Assembly: GCA_964545735.1 (NCBI GenBank)
Contig: CAZJGS010000013.1
Coordinates: 1-32,004, forward strand
From: Pleomorphochaeta sp964545735
GTDB taxonomy: Bacteria > Spirochaetota > Spirochaetia > Sphaerochaetales > Sphaerochaetaceae
DNA: 32,004 nt
Reading direction: 5' to 3'
Position numbers and translations under genes: made by a program
The notes under the pieces: model-generated
What the model was told of the DNA's origin: nothing
Database searches by the model: none
Seen by the model: only the letters and a program-made list of their open reading frames with translations
Shown: in pieces, positions 1 to 7,891 of the stretch
How positions within the stretch are numbered: the first letter of the stretch is position 1
Layout of the letters: each line of letters opens with the position of its first letter

Positions 1-2
1 AA

Positions 3-62
3 ACTGATTTGAAAAACCAACAAAAAAAAGTATATGAATGGGCTGAAAAGCTAATCATGTAA
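3..62 (+). CDS. C-terminal end of an unknown gene (partial)
   Basis: The frame beginning at base 3 is open from the window edge to a TAA at 60-62 and gives 19 residues ending in KVYEWAEKLIM. The other two plus frames have early stops. A strong hairpin terminator lies 24 bases further on, which supports a real gene end here. Too little is visible to name a family. Confidence 0.5.
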   Translation, partial: TDLKNQQKKVYEWAEKLIM

Positions 63-86
63 TATAAAATATTGTGTTAAGACTAT

Positions 87-120
87 AATATCCTTAAAAT
101 CAGTATTTTTTAAGGATATT
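87..120. terminator. Bidirectional intrinsic terminator
   Basis: A perfect 13-bp inverted repeat (arms 87-99 and 108-120, core TATCCTTAAAA) has an 8-nt loop. T-rich sequence follows on the plus strand. It sits between the end of a plus-strand gene and the end of mtaB on the minus strand, so it probably serves both. Confidence 0.75.
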
Positions 121-190
121 TTACTTTTGTTATTTTATTATAATTTACTACTCAAAATTAATATAAATATTTATTTATTATCAAGAATCA

Positions 191-1489
191 TCAAATAACA
201 ATACTAACTACAGGTTTATCACCATCAATGCTTTCAAACTTTGCTTTAAATAGCATACCAGACTTTGCAAAGGGTGGTGTGTCTTGAACTACTACATCAA
301 TGTAATTACCAGTAACACCTGTAAATTGTCCACCTTTTCTAGTTTGGAGTATTACTTCACAGGTTTTTCCTAATTGTCTATTTAGATAGATTTTATGTAA
401 CTCACTAGAGAGTTTTCTGAGCTCTTTAGCTCTTTCATCTCTACGATATTCGGGTACTTTATCTTTAGCATCAAACAAATCTGTATCAGGTCTAGGTGAG
501 TATGGAAAAACATGGAGTTGCGTGAATCCATATTCTTTTAAAAACTCATAGGTTTCTTTATACTCTTCTTCCCCTTCTCCAGGAAGTCCTGCAATAATAT
601 CAGCTGCAATAAAGGGATCATCTTTTATGGCTTTTAATTTATTAACAATATAGATCAAATGCTGTTTATCATATTTTCTATTAACTCTTTTTAATACTGA
701 ATCATTAGCACTTTGTACAGGGATGTGAAAATGGGGTTGCATTCTAGAATCTTTTAAAGTTTCTAAAAGTCTATCATCTACATGATCTGCTTCTAAGGAA
801 GATAACCTCAATCTAATATTAGGGCCTAAAGCTTTTAATAGTTTTTCAATTAATCCACCTATACCATTATTTTGATGATCATACATTGTTAGATTAACAC
901 CTGTAAGCATTATCTCTCTAAATCCTTGTTTTTCTAAATCCAGAGCTCTTGCTACGACCGTATCACTATCTAAACTTATAGCTTTACCACGAGCAATATG
1001 GACTCTGCAATAAGAGCAGTTATTATCACAACCATCTTGTACTTTAAGATAAGCTCTATGATGGTATGAAAAAGATGCTGCTGCATAATCAAAAACTGAA
1101 GCATCCTCATCAACAAAGGTATTTACGGATGCTTGTAAACTCATTCCACTTTGAAGTGCTGTATTAATATGTTTAGGTAATTTTAATAAATGTGCTTTTT
1201 TTGAGAGTGGTACAACTATGATATTTTCATTTAATGCTTGTATATCTTCAGCATTTAATTGGGCATAACAACCTGTAACAACACAAATACCAGTTTTAGC
1301 AAATTTTCTAATCATTCTTCTTGCTTTTTGTTCTGCTTTGCTTGTAACGGTACAAGTATTAACTATATATATATCTGCAGCTTCTTTATCTTTTACAACT
1401 GTAAAACCTTCGGATGCAAAAGCATCTGCTATTCCTTCACTTTCACATTGGTTTAATCTACAACCCAATGTATAAACACAAACATTCAC
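191..1489 (-). CDS. mtaB: tRNA (t6A37) methylthiotransferase MtaB
   Basis: Radical-SAM methylthiotransferase that converts t6A37 to ms2t6A37 in ANN-decoding tRNAs. The N-terminal MTTase domain carries the three iron-sulphur cysteines C10 (LGCRLNQCE), C46 (VNTCTVTS) and C74 (TGCYAQ). The radical-SAM cluster CDNNCSYC supplies C154, C158 and C161 in the family context QDGC...ARG. The last ~60 residues fit a TRAM domain. The length of 432 aa is normal for MtaB, and the LGCRLNQ and TVTSKAEQKARR stretches favour MtaB over MiaB or RimO. Translation starts at a GTG (1487-1489) directly after the TAG of the upstream gene. The SD AGGAGGAC lies within the last codons of that gene, so the two are translationally coupled. 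Confidence 0.93.
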   Translation of the reverse strand: MNVCVYTLGCRLNQCESEGIADAFASEGFTVVKDKEAADIYIVNTCTVTSKAEQKARRMIRKFAKTGICVVTGCYAQLNAEDIQALNENIIVVPLSKKAHLLKLPKHINTALQSGMSLQASVNTFVDEDASVFDYAAASFSYHHRAYLKVQDGCDNNCSYCRVHIARGKAISLDSDTVVARALDLEKQGFREIMLTGVNLTMYDHQNNGIGGLIEKLLKALGPNIRLRLSSLEADHVDDRLLETLKDSRMQPHFHIPVQSANDSVLKRVNRKYDKQHLIYIVNKLKAIKDDPFIAADIIAGLPGEGEEEYKETYEFLKEYGFTQLHVFPYSPRPDTDLFDAKDKVPEYRRDERAKELRKLSSELHKIYLNRQLGKTCEVILQTRKGGQFTGVTGNYIDVVVQDTPPFAKSGMLFKAKFESIDGDKPVVSIVI

Positions 1490-2227
1490 CTAGTCCTCCT
1501 GGGACACTAAATCCTGCATGACGTAATCCAAAGCACCTTTTAAGCCCATTCTCATTTGCTTTGCATATGGATTATATTTCTGTAAATCATGAAACAATTG
1601 AATGGGGTCATTACAGGTTTGTTCAACAATAGACATCAACCTTCTATAACCTGTAGTTGCAAGTTCTGTAGGTTGAAGGGCAAGTTCATCAACAACTCTT
1701 CCAACGAAGTGTGTAATACCTTGCGACCAAGCAGCTTCTCTATCATGAGAATCAGGAGACATTTGTAATATTTTTAGCTGCCAAGATTTAAAATCATCTA
1801 CAATATTATTATAAATATCACTTGGGCACGATATAGGGAAAAGCACAAGAGGTAAACCCACAACACCCTTTTTACCTGAATCAGGACCAAACATGGGGTG
1901 TGATGCAATTGAATAAATACCTTCAGGCAAATTCTCTCTCATAACTTTAGCTGGGTATACTTTAACTGAGCAAGTATCAACAATAATTGTACCCATTTTT
2001 AATCTAGGACTAATTGATTTTATTACTGTTTCAAAAGAACTAATGGCTACACACAAATAAATGATATCTGATTCTTTTAAAAGGGTATCTTCATCTACTT
2101 GAAGAACACCTTCAATAGCATCTTTCTTATTTCTACTATAACCAAATACTTTACTATTACTATGTTTTGCTAATTCTTTAGCCCAAAAGCTTCCAAATCT
2201 ACCTAATCCGTATACACCAATTTTCAT
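1490..2227 (-). CDS. Prephenate/arogenate dehydrogenase family protein
   Basis: NAD(P)-dependent dehydrogenase of the TyrA family, the tyrosine-branch step of aromatic amino acid synthesis. The N terminus is a Rossmann fold with GxGxxG (VYGLGRFGSFWA, residues 5-16). The family hallmark HPMFGPDSG follows at about 114-122, after DTCSVK, a pattern shared with plant-type arogenate dehydrogenases. At 245 aa it is shorter than classical TyrA and lacks a chorismate mutase or ACT domain. No other aromatic pathway genes are nearby; its operon partner is mtaB. The ATG is preceded by AAGGAAG about 10 nt upstream. Substrate choice (prephenate or arogenate) cannot be read from the sequence. Confidence 0.8.
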   Translation of the reverse strand: MKIGVYGLGRFGSFWAKELAKHSNSKVFGYSRNKKDAIEGVLQVDEDTLLKESDIIYLCVAISSFETVIKSISPRLKMGTIIVDTCSVKVYPAKVMRENLPEGIYSIASHPMFGPDSGKKGVVGLPLVLFPISCPSDIYNNIVDDFKSWQLKILQMSPDSHDREAAWSQGITHFVGRVVDELALQPTELATTGYRRLMSIVEQTCNDPIQLFHDLQKYNPYAKQMRMGLKGALDYVMQDLVSQED

Positions 2228-2433
2228 AAAGCTATATCTTCCTTAATAAAGTTAAGATACATCAAGGATAATATTTCATTCAAGAGAAAAATGTTCCTAT
2301 ATAATTAAAATCTATAACTTTATGCTTTATTTTTTTAAGGAACAATCTTGTTTACTATTTTAAGTTGTATTCTCAATCAAAAAATTTATTAACTCAAATG
2401 AATATTATTCTTAATATTTCAATGACAATAACC

Positions 2434-2529
2434 ATATTGTCTTGCAAACAGGACAATATCATGCTATTATTGTCTCATAGACAAGACGATATTACTAGAG
2501 TATTGTCTTACAAGCAAGACAATACTCTA
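2434..2529. repeat. Three tandem 22-bp palindromes at 33-bp period
   Basis: Three copies of ATTGTC-N10-GACAAT begin at 2436, 2469 and 2502, an exact 33-bp period with 11-bp linkers. Unit 2 has GACGAT on the right. Units 1 and 3 agree at 19 of 22 positions. Unit 3 extends to a perfect 14-bp stem (2496-2509 and 2516-2529, 6-nt loop). A possible -10 (TATAAA, 2528-2533) abuts unit 3, and the ATG of the ATPase gene is at 2555. This is most simply an operator array, but the binding protein is unknown. Confidence 0.8.
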
Positions 2530-2554
2530 TAAAACAAGAATAAGGATTAAAGTT

Positions 2555-3817
2555 ATGTTAAGCAAAGAACAATTAAAAAAAGTTATAATCGAATCAAAAG
2601 AACAAATTCAAACTGTCAAGTTGATAAATAGAAAAATAACTTTTGAAGAGAATATGCCTTATGTTTTAGTTGGGTTAAGACGTGTGGGTAAATCATACAT
2701 ATTATATCAAAGAATATTTGAATTAATAGAAAAAGGAGCATCTTGGAAATCAATCCTTTTTATTAACTTTGAAGATGAAAGACTAATTGGCTTTGATTCA
2801 ACTGATTTTAATCTATTATTAGAAGCTCATCATGAGTTATATAACATAAAGCCTATATTATTTCTAGACGAAATCCAAATCATCAATGGTTGGGAGCGCT
2901 TTGTAAGAAGAGTTGCAGATAGTAAACATTTAATATATATATCAGGAAGTAATGCTAAAATGCTAAGCAGCGAAATTGCTACTACTCTTGGAGGAAGATT
3001 TATAATTAAGAAGATTTATCCTTACTCATTAAAGGAATTTTTAAAAGCAAAGGGATTTATTCTAAGTCAAGAAACCTTTTATTCAACTTCAAAAAAAAGT
3101 GAATTTTTAGCCCTTTTTAATGAATATTTTACTTATGGGGCTCTTCCTGAAACATGTAATGTTAATATTAAAAGAGAATATTTAACAAATGTCTTTCAAC
3201 AAATATATCTTGGAGATATTATCTTAAGAAATAATATAAAAAATAAACAAGCTTTATTATTTTTAGTAAAAAAAATAGCAGAATCTCTTAGAACACCCAT
3301 TTCAATGTCTAGATTAACTAATATGTTAAATAGTATTGGAATAAAAGTTGGAAAATCAACAATAATCCAATATTTAGATTACATGAAAGATTCATTTCTT
3401 ATCTTTGATATCAAAAACATCAACTCAAAATTTAGCAACAAAATGACAAACCCTAAATATTATTTTTATGATAACGGATTGCTTAATTTATTTTTAATAA
3501 ATCAAGAACCAGCTTTATTAGAAAATTTAGTAGCTACGCACCTAATGAAAACTTTAGCGAATGAAGACTCCCTATTTTTTTATAATGATAATGTAGAAAT
3601 AGATTTTTATATTCCAGAAAAAAAGCAAGCTATCCAAGTAAGTTATTCAATTTCAAATCAAAATACATATGATAGAGAAGTTAATGCTCTAATAAAATTC
3701 GATAAATATAAAAAAGGAAATGATTTATATATTATTACCTTTGATGAAGAAAAAATAATTAAATTAGATGATGCTATTATTAATGTGATTCCTATTTGGA
3801 AATTTATATTAGATTAA
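2555..3817 (+). CDS. AAA-type ATPase with DUF4143 domain
   Basis: P-loop ATPase of the family usually annotated ATP-binding protein, AAA_14 plus DUF4143. Walker A is GLRRVGKS at 40-47. Walker B is ILFLDE at 101-106 followed by IQ. A sensor-like ISGSN is at 129-133 and a conserved GGRF with Arg148 follows. The C-terminal part has the DUF4143 pattern YFYDNGLLN, a LENLVATHL helix, and an IDFYIP...QVSYS nuclease-like strand pair. The length of 420 aa is typical. SD AAGGA is at 2542-2546. These genes occur in many copies in spirochaetes and Bacteroidetes and their biological role is poorly known; some are suspected of links to mobile elements or toxin-like modules. It is a single-gene unit preceded by the palindrome array. 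Confidence 0.88.
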   Translation: MLSKEQLKKVIIESKEQIQTVKLINRKITFEENMPYVLVGLRRVGKSYILYQRIFELIEKGASWKSILFINFEDERLIGFDSTDFNLLLEAHHELYNIKPILFLDEIQIINGWERFVRRVADSKHLIYISGSNAKMLSSEIATTLGGRFIIKKIYPYSLKEFLKAKGFILSQETFYSTSKKSEFLALFNEYFTYGALPETCNVNIKREYLTNVFQQIYLGDIILRNNIKNKQALLFLVKKIAESLRTPISMSRLTNMLNSIGIKVGKSTIIQYLDYMKDSFLIFDIKNINSKFSNKMTNPKYYFYDNGLLNLFLINQEPALLENLVATHLMKTLANEDSLFFYNDNVEIDFYIPEKKQAIQVSYSISNQNTYDREVNALIKFDKYKKGNDLYIITFDEEKIIKLDDAIINVIPIWKFILD

Positions 3818-3958
3818 AAAAGTTTACATACCTAATTGTTTATATAAACCTCATACTTTTTCGAAAAACATTTAACATTGGTATTCAAATCAATTTATCA
3901 ATAATATTCAATATGTTATTATCAAAATAATGAACTGTTAAATCTTAGGAGAAATATA

Positions 3959-4963
3959 ATGACATTTGCACAAAAGATGAAAAAACAAGCAAAAGACGCT
4001 CAAAAAAAGTTGGTACTTCCAGAAGGATGTGAAGAAAGAACTCTTCAAGCTGCTCAAAAAGTAATGGAAGAAAATTTAGCTACCTCAGTAACTTTATTAG
4101 GTAAAGTAGAAGAAATTACAGCTAAAGCAAAAGAATTAGGTGTTGATTTATCAAAACTAACCCTTTTAGATCCTAAAACTTCAGAAAAAAGAGAGCTTTA
4201 TGCCGCTGAATATTATGAGCTTAGAAAGAAAAAAGGTATGAGCAAAGAAGAAGCTTATGATCAAATTGTAGATCCATTAAAATGGGCTGCAATGATGACT
4301 AGAGTTAATGAGGCTGATGCTATGGTAGCAGGAGCTTTAAATACTACAGGCGATGTATTAAGAGCTTGTTTTACTATTATTAAATGCAAACCTGGTATTA
4401 AGAGTGCTTCAAGCTGTTTCGTTATGGCTACTGATAAAACTGATTTAGGAGCAAATGGTTCCTTTATTTTTGGTGATTGTGCAACTATTCCAAATCCTAC
4501 TGCTGAACAATTAGCAGCTATTGCAGAGGCTTCAGCTGAGTCTTGTAAAACTTTCTTAAACACTGAACCAAAAGTTGCTTTACTTTCATATTCAACAAAA
4601 GGCTCTGCAAAAGGAGACATGGTTGATAAAGTACAAGAAGCAACAAGATTAGTAAAAGAAAAATGTCCTAATCTAGCTGTAGATGGTGAATTACAACTTG
4701 ATGCTGCTATAATCAAAGAAGTTGGAGAATTTAAAGCAAAGGGTTCAAATGTTGCAGGATATGCAAATACTTTAATTTTCCCAGATCTTCAATCTGGAAA
4801 CATTGGTTATAAACTTGTTCAGCGTCTAGCTGGTGCAGATGCTTATGGTCCTATCCTTCAAGGATTTGCAAGACCTGTTTCCGACCTTTCAAGAGGTTGC
4901 AGTGTTGAAGATGTTGTTGTTACTAGCGCTATTACTTTAGCTCAGGCTGCTACTTTAAATTAA
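3959..4963 (+). CDS. pta: Phosphate acetyltransferase
   Basis: Interconverts acetyl-CoA and acetyl phosphate, with acetate kinase the standard ATP-yielding end of fermentation. The 334-aa protein is the short form, a single PTA_PTB domain without the N-terminal DRTGG region of enterobacterial Pta. Diagnostic stretches are LPEGCEERTL near the N terminus, STKGSAKGD in the middle, and the C-terminal run from ANTLIFPDLQSGNIGYK through GPILQGFARPVSDLSRGCS. SD TAGGAGA is at 3946-3952 with normal spacing. No acetate kinase gene is adjacent. A hairpin terminator follows at 4999-5022. Confidence 0.95.
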   Translation: MTFAQKMKKQAKDAQKKLVLPEGCEERTLQAAQKVMEENLATSVTLLGKVEEITAKAKELGVDLSKLTLLDPKTSEKRELYAAEYYELRKKKGMSKEEAYDQIVDPLKWAAMMTRVNEADAMVAGALNTTGDVLRACFTIIKCKPGIKSASSCFVMATDKTDLGANGSFIFGDCATIPNPTAEQLAAIAEASAESCKTFLNTEPKVALLSYSTKGSAKGDMVDKVQEATRLVKEKCPNLAVDGELQLDAAIIKEVGEFKAKGSNVAGYANTLIFPDLQSGNIGYKLVQRLAGADAYGPILQGFARPVSDLSRGCSVEDVVVTSAITLAQAATLN

Positions 4964-4998
4964 TCAATAAATTCATATTATTAGATTTAAGATAAAAC

Positions 4999-5022
4999 TG
5001 GGGACGATTTAACTCGTCCCCA
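4999..5022 (+). terminator. Probable terminator of pta
   Basis: A 9-bp GC-rich stem (TGGGGACGA / TCGTCCCCA) with a 6-nt loop begins 36 bp after the pta stop. The tail (ATTATATGT) is AT-rich but has no long U run, so it may be a weak or assisted terminator. Confidence 0.6.
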
Positions 5023-5147
5023 ATTATATGTCCAATTAATTTTTCCTATCAATCAATATAATTGAATTAATATTCAAATACTCAAACATTTGCCAACACC
5101 CTTGGTGTTTAAAAAAATTCTTCATCAATCAAAACTCAAAATTGTCA

Positions 5148-5228
5148 TTAAACCCAATAAATGGCTACAGCAAAAGCTGGAGCAACTATTGATAAAGAAG
5201 CTATTAATGTGATTATTTTTCTCATCAT
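5148..5228 (-). CDS. Possible 26-residue secreted or membrane peptide
   Basis: The ORF starts with tandem ATG codons (5226-5228, 5223-5225) and reads MMRKIITLIASLSIVAPAFA followed by six more residues. It has a basic n-region, a hydrophobic core and an AFA motif that fits signal peptidase I. SD-like AAGAAGG lies 6 to 7 nt upstream. A promoter with 5/6 matches in both hexamers and a 17-bp spacer sits 43-71 bp upstream. The peptide ends only six residues after the possible cleavage site. It could be a tiny membrane peptide, a hydrophobic toxin-like peptide, or the remnant of a lost exported protein. It lies alone in a ~490-bp stretch (4964-5455) in which I see no other gene. Confidence 0.35.
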   Translation of the reverse strand: MMRKIITLIASLSIVAPAFAVAIYWV

Positions 5229-5270
5229 TGTCGCCTTCTTACTTATATTTCTTCAAATAAGCATATATAG

Positions 5271-5299
5271 AGTATAATATATATTGTCTATTCTGACAA
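5271..5299 (-). promoter_or_regulatory. Strong sigma70-type promoter with overlapping palindrome
   Basis: On the minus strand, -35 is TTGTCA (5294-5299), the spacer is 17 bp and -10 is TATACT (5271-5276). The expected start is near 5264, upstream of the 26-codon ORF. The -35 is embedded in the perfect dyad ATTGTC-N6-GACAAT at 5283-5300, the same half-sites as in the 2434-2529 array but with a 6-bp gap instead of 10. Confidence 0.5.
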
Positions 5300-5455
5300 T
5301 AGTTTAATAACATTTTTTTATTTAGGGTTATTATAAGTGTTAAAAACATATTAAATCCATATACAACAACAATATAAATAAAATCAAAGGCTTGACATAA
5401 GATTGATTGCAGCGCGCAAGAAGACATTTAATAAATAAAAATATTTAATTTTTTA

Positions 5456-6328
5456 CTATTTTAGGAGGTTAACTTGTGTAGCTATTTTGACAAAATCACT
5501 TATATTCAATCTTTCAGCTCTTTCTTGTAAAGAAATACCTGTATCTTCAATAGCTTTGATTAACAACTCTTTTTCATAAAGTTTGCCACATCTTCCACTG
5601 ATTATATTATTTTTAATTGTTTTACGTCTTTTAGAAAAAAGATCTCTTACAAGCATAATAAAAGTTTCACGTATTTCATCACTTACTAATGATTTAGGTC
5701 TTTTATTCATTACAATAACACTACTTACAACATTTGGAACAGGGAAAAATGCCTGGCTGTTTATGTCCATTACAATATTAACGTCATAGTCAATTTGAGC
5801 TAAAATAGAAAAGGAAGAAAACAATTTAGTGCCACTAGATGCACAAAGTCTCAGAGCTACTTCTTTTTGAAGTGTATATACCATTCTTTTAGGGAGACAT
5901 TGATTTTCTAGAAGTTTTGCAATACAAACACTTCCTACATTATATGGTAAATTTCCACAAACAACATCAGGAGTCCCTTGTTCTCTGCAAGTGGTTAAAG
6001 TTGTCTTTAGGGCATCACCTTCTACTAAGGTGAACTTTGCTTCATCAGCAAAAGCTTCATTTGCTAATATTTTACAAAAACCATAGTCAATTTCAAAAGC
6101 TGTTAAATTCACATCTTCTTTTAAAATCAAAGTGGTAATTGAGCCAATACCAGGACCTATTTCCCAAACATTCATATCTTTTTTAAGTTCCATGAAATTG
6201 ACAATACGCTTTCTTACATCCTCTGATAATAAGAAATTTTGACCAAATTTTTTACTCATTGCCAATTCTTTTATATTTAATAAATCTAATATTTCAGAAA
6301 TACTTTCATAGGGGAAATTCCAACTCAT
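5456..6328 (-). CDS. rsmA: 16S rRNA dimethyladenosine transferase RsmA (KsgA)
   Basis: Dimethylates A1518 and A1519 of 16S rRNA late in small-subunit assembly. Visible motifs are the N-terminal KKFGQNFL, SAM motif I VWEIGPGIGSIT, an acidic strand end (FEID), and the adenine-binding motif GNLPYNVGS. A C-terminal basic region has FSKRRKTIKNN. I chose the ATG at 6326-6328 (MSWNFPYES) because AGGAG lies 11 nt upstream. An in-frame start 13 codons earlier lacks an SD. This gives 290 aa. The start overlaps the end of comEC by 23 bp, so the two are probably coupled. Last gene of the five-gene minus operon. Confidence 0.93.
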   Translation of the reverse strand: MSWNFPYESISEILDLLNIKELAMSKKFGQNFLLSEDVRKRIVNFMELKKDMNVWEIGPGIGSITTLILKEDVNLTAFEIDYGFCKILANEAFADEAKFTLVEGDALKTTLTTCREQGTPDVVCGNLPYNVGSVCIAKLLENQCLPKRMVYTLQKEVALRLCASSGTKLFSSFSILAQIDYDVNIVMDINSQAFFPVPNVVSSVIVMNKRPKSLVSDEIRETFIMLVRDLFSKRRKTIKNNIISGRCGKLYEKELLIKAIEDTGISLQERAERLNISDFVKIATQVNLLK

Positions 6329-7856
6329 TTTTTTTGTAGCTCCTAAATTTAAAACTGTGTGTAGCATACAGATACACTACTAAAGAGGTCAATACTAAAA
6401 GGGCAAAGATAAGGTAGCCTTTACTACTAATTAAGTATTGAGGGAGTCTATCATTTAGAGATGTACCTTTTTCAAATATAAAGGTAATAAGTCTTTCAAC
6501 AAATCTTATAATTCGATGAAAATAATGATTAACTTCCTTCTCTAAATTTATAAACAATCTTATTATAGCTTCAAGTATGCCCTCATCTATTTTCGCCAAA
6601 ATCCAATAATTAAAATCTACTACGATTGAATTTAATAACAAACAAAGTGAAACTATCATTTCAAAAGTGACAAAAATTGTTACTGTAGGTGCTAATATTA
6701 TGGAGAGAATACACCAGTGACCTCCCATAGAAATGGAAAGCGGATAGGTTATTAATATTGCAAAAACAGTTGTTAAAACTGGCGATATGATTTTATTTAC
6801 ATCCTTAAAAATTGATGCGTAAAAGAATATTGCACACAGTGCCCCATAGCTAAATAAACACCCCGCACTTCTAAAGGTTGAGGGGAAGACTATTGCCTGT
6901 ATTATTGCTGTAAGCAACAATATTACTTCACTTCTTATAGCACTCTTAATTTTAGTAAAATTTAACAAATACATTATTAAGCTTCTAATTAGACTTGGAA
7001 TTGGTCCTGTTATATAAATAAAATAGAAAATAAAAACAACTGATAAATATTTAGCTTTACCCTTTGAGACAAAGAGTGTAAATATAAATGAGAAGAACAA
7101 AGTGATTACAGATAAATGCATACCGGACAAGGCAAGTAAATGAGCACAACCTAAGTTTAGTGCATACTCTTTAAACATAAAGCCTTCTTGATCACATCTG
7201 CCAAGGAGTAGCATTCTAGCTAGTGGACAATGAATATAAGCTCTTACTTTCTTTAAAAGATATACCCTATTATCTCTTACTCTAAATACTAGCTTGTTAT
7301 AAAATTTACTTAATTTATTATTGTTCTCTAATACAATTATCTCTTTGGCTTTGTAGATATCGATATCTTCACAGTATTCTACCCTAGCTCTTATTGGAGT
7401 ATAAAAAAGTAGATCATAATCTTTTTTAAACATTATAGGTATTTGACCTTTAATACTAACTCTAGTTTTATCGTTTAAATATCCGCTATAAGCATCAATT
7501 ATTAAATAATAAGACCCTGATTTGGTTTTACTTTGATCTTTTACTACATAGCCCTCTATCTCTTTTATTCTAGATCTATCAGTTGAAGGGTTGTAGACTT
7601 TTTCACCATTTACATTTAGAGCTAGCAAATAAAATATGAAAACTAGAATAATAAATATATGCAAATAATTTTTTGAATTTAAAACAATTAAAAAGGACGA
7701 AACTGCAAAACAAAAGCCGACAAAGAAAAATGGCTTGTATAGTAACTCCTTATTATTATAGCTTAGATAAAAAATTAGAGTTATTGAAATTAATATAAAA
7801 TATCTTATTATATTTTTTTGAAAAAAAAAGTAATTAGTTTCTTTGATGTTACTCAT
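6306..7856 (-). CDS. comEC: ComEC/Rec2-type DNA uptake channel (short form)
   Basis: Polytopic membrane protein of the competence family that passes single-stranded DNA across the inner membrane. Two N-terminal membrane segments precede an OB-like DUF4131 region (about 85-180). The Competence domain carries the hallmark GCAHLLALSGMHLS (about 237-250) and a run of hydrophobic segments. At 516 aa it lacks the C-terminal metallo-beta-lactamase domain of long ComEC proteins. The start is unusual: TTG (7857-7859) and ATG (7854-7856) are adjacent, with no SD, inside the terminator-like hairpin at 7821-7874. The first codons encode NYFFFQ from the hairpin arm and U tract. No later Met gives a sensible start. 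Confidence 0.85.
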   Translation of the reverse strand: MSNIKETNYFFFQKNIIRYFILISITLIFYLSYNNKELLYKPFFFVGFCFAVSSFLIVLNSKNYLHIFIILVFIFYLLALNVNGEKVYNPSTDRSRIKEIEGYVVKDQSKTKSGSYYLIIDAYSGYLNDKTRVSIKGQIPIMFKKDYDLLFYTPIRARVEYCEDIDIYKAKEIIVLENNNKLSKFYNKLVFRVRDNRVYLLKKVRAYIHCPLARMLLLGRCDQEGFMFKEYALNLGCAHLLALSGMHLSVITLFFSFIFTLFVSKGKAKYLSVVFIFYFIYITGPIPSLIRSLIMYLLNFTKIKSAIRSEVILLLTAIIQAIVFPSTFRSAGCLFSYGALCAIFFYASIFKDVNKIISPVLTTVFAILITYPLSISMGGHWCILSIILAPTVTIFVTFEMIVSLCLLLNSIVVDFNYWILAKIDEGILEAIIRLFINLEKEVNHYFHRIIRFVERLITFIFEKGTSLNDRLPQYLISSKGYLIFALLVLTSLVVYLYATHSFKFRSYKKNELEFPL

Positions 7857-7874
7857 CAATATAACTAATTACTT
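7821..7874 (-). terminator. Intrinsic terminator or attenuator over the comEC start
   Basis: On the minus strand a 12-bp stem (AAGTAATTAGTT / AACTAATTACTT, 7863-7874 and 7828-7839) encloses a 3x3 internal loop. Inside that is a 6-bp stem (TTGATG / CATCAA) with a 5-nt loop. A run of at least seven further U follows at once. The hairpin begins 17 nt after the stop of the upstream gene. Its inner stem contains both possible comEC start codons. The stem is AT-rich, so termination may be partial. Confidence 0.65.
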
Positions 7875-7891
7875 ATTAATATAATTTGCCC

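Noticed and set aside
2434..2529. CRISPR-like array of 22-bp repeats with 11-bp spacers
   Set aside because: Only three imperfect palindromic units, spacers far too short, and no cas genes in the window.
3838..3868. Palindromes GTTTATATAAAC and TTTTTCGAAAAA before pta
   Set aside because: Short, AT-rich and without a promoter or terminator context that gives them meaning.
4261..4716. Long ORF antisense to pta
   Set aside because: Lies wholly inside a clear pta gene on the other strand; its openness follows from the codon use of pta.
5161..5277. 38-codon plus-strand ORF with a hydrophobic segment
   Set aside because: No SD and it is the antisense of the minus-strand signal-peptide ORF, which has both a promoter and an SD-like site.
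5239..5427. 62-codon minus-strand ORF
   Set aside because: No SD, low-complexity composition, and it runs through the better-supported promoter at 5271-5299.
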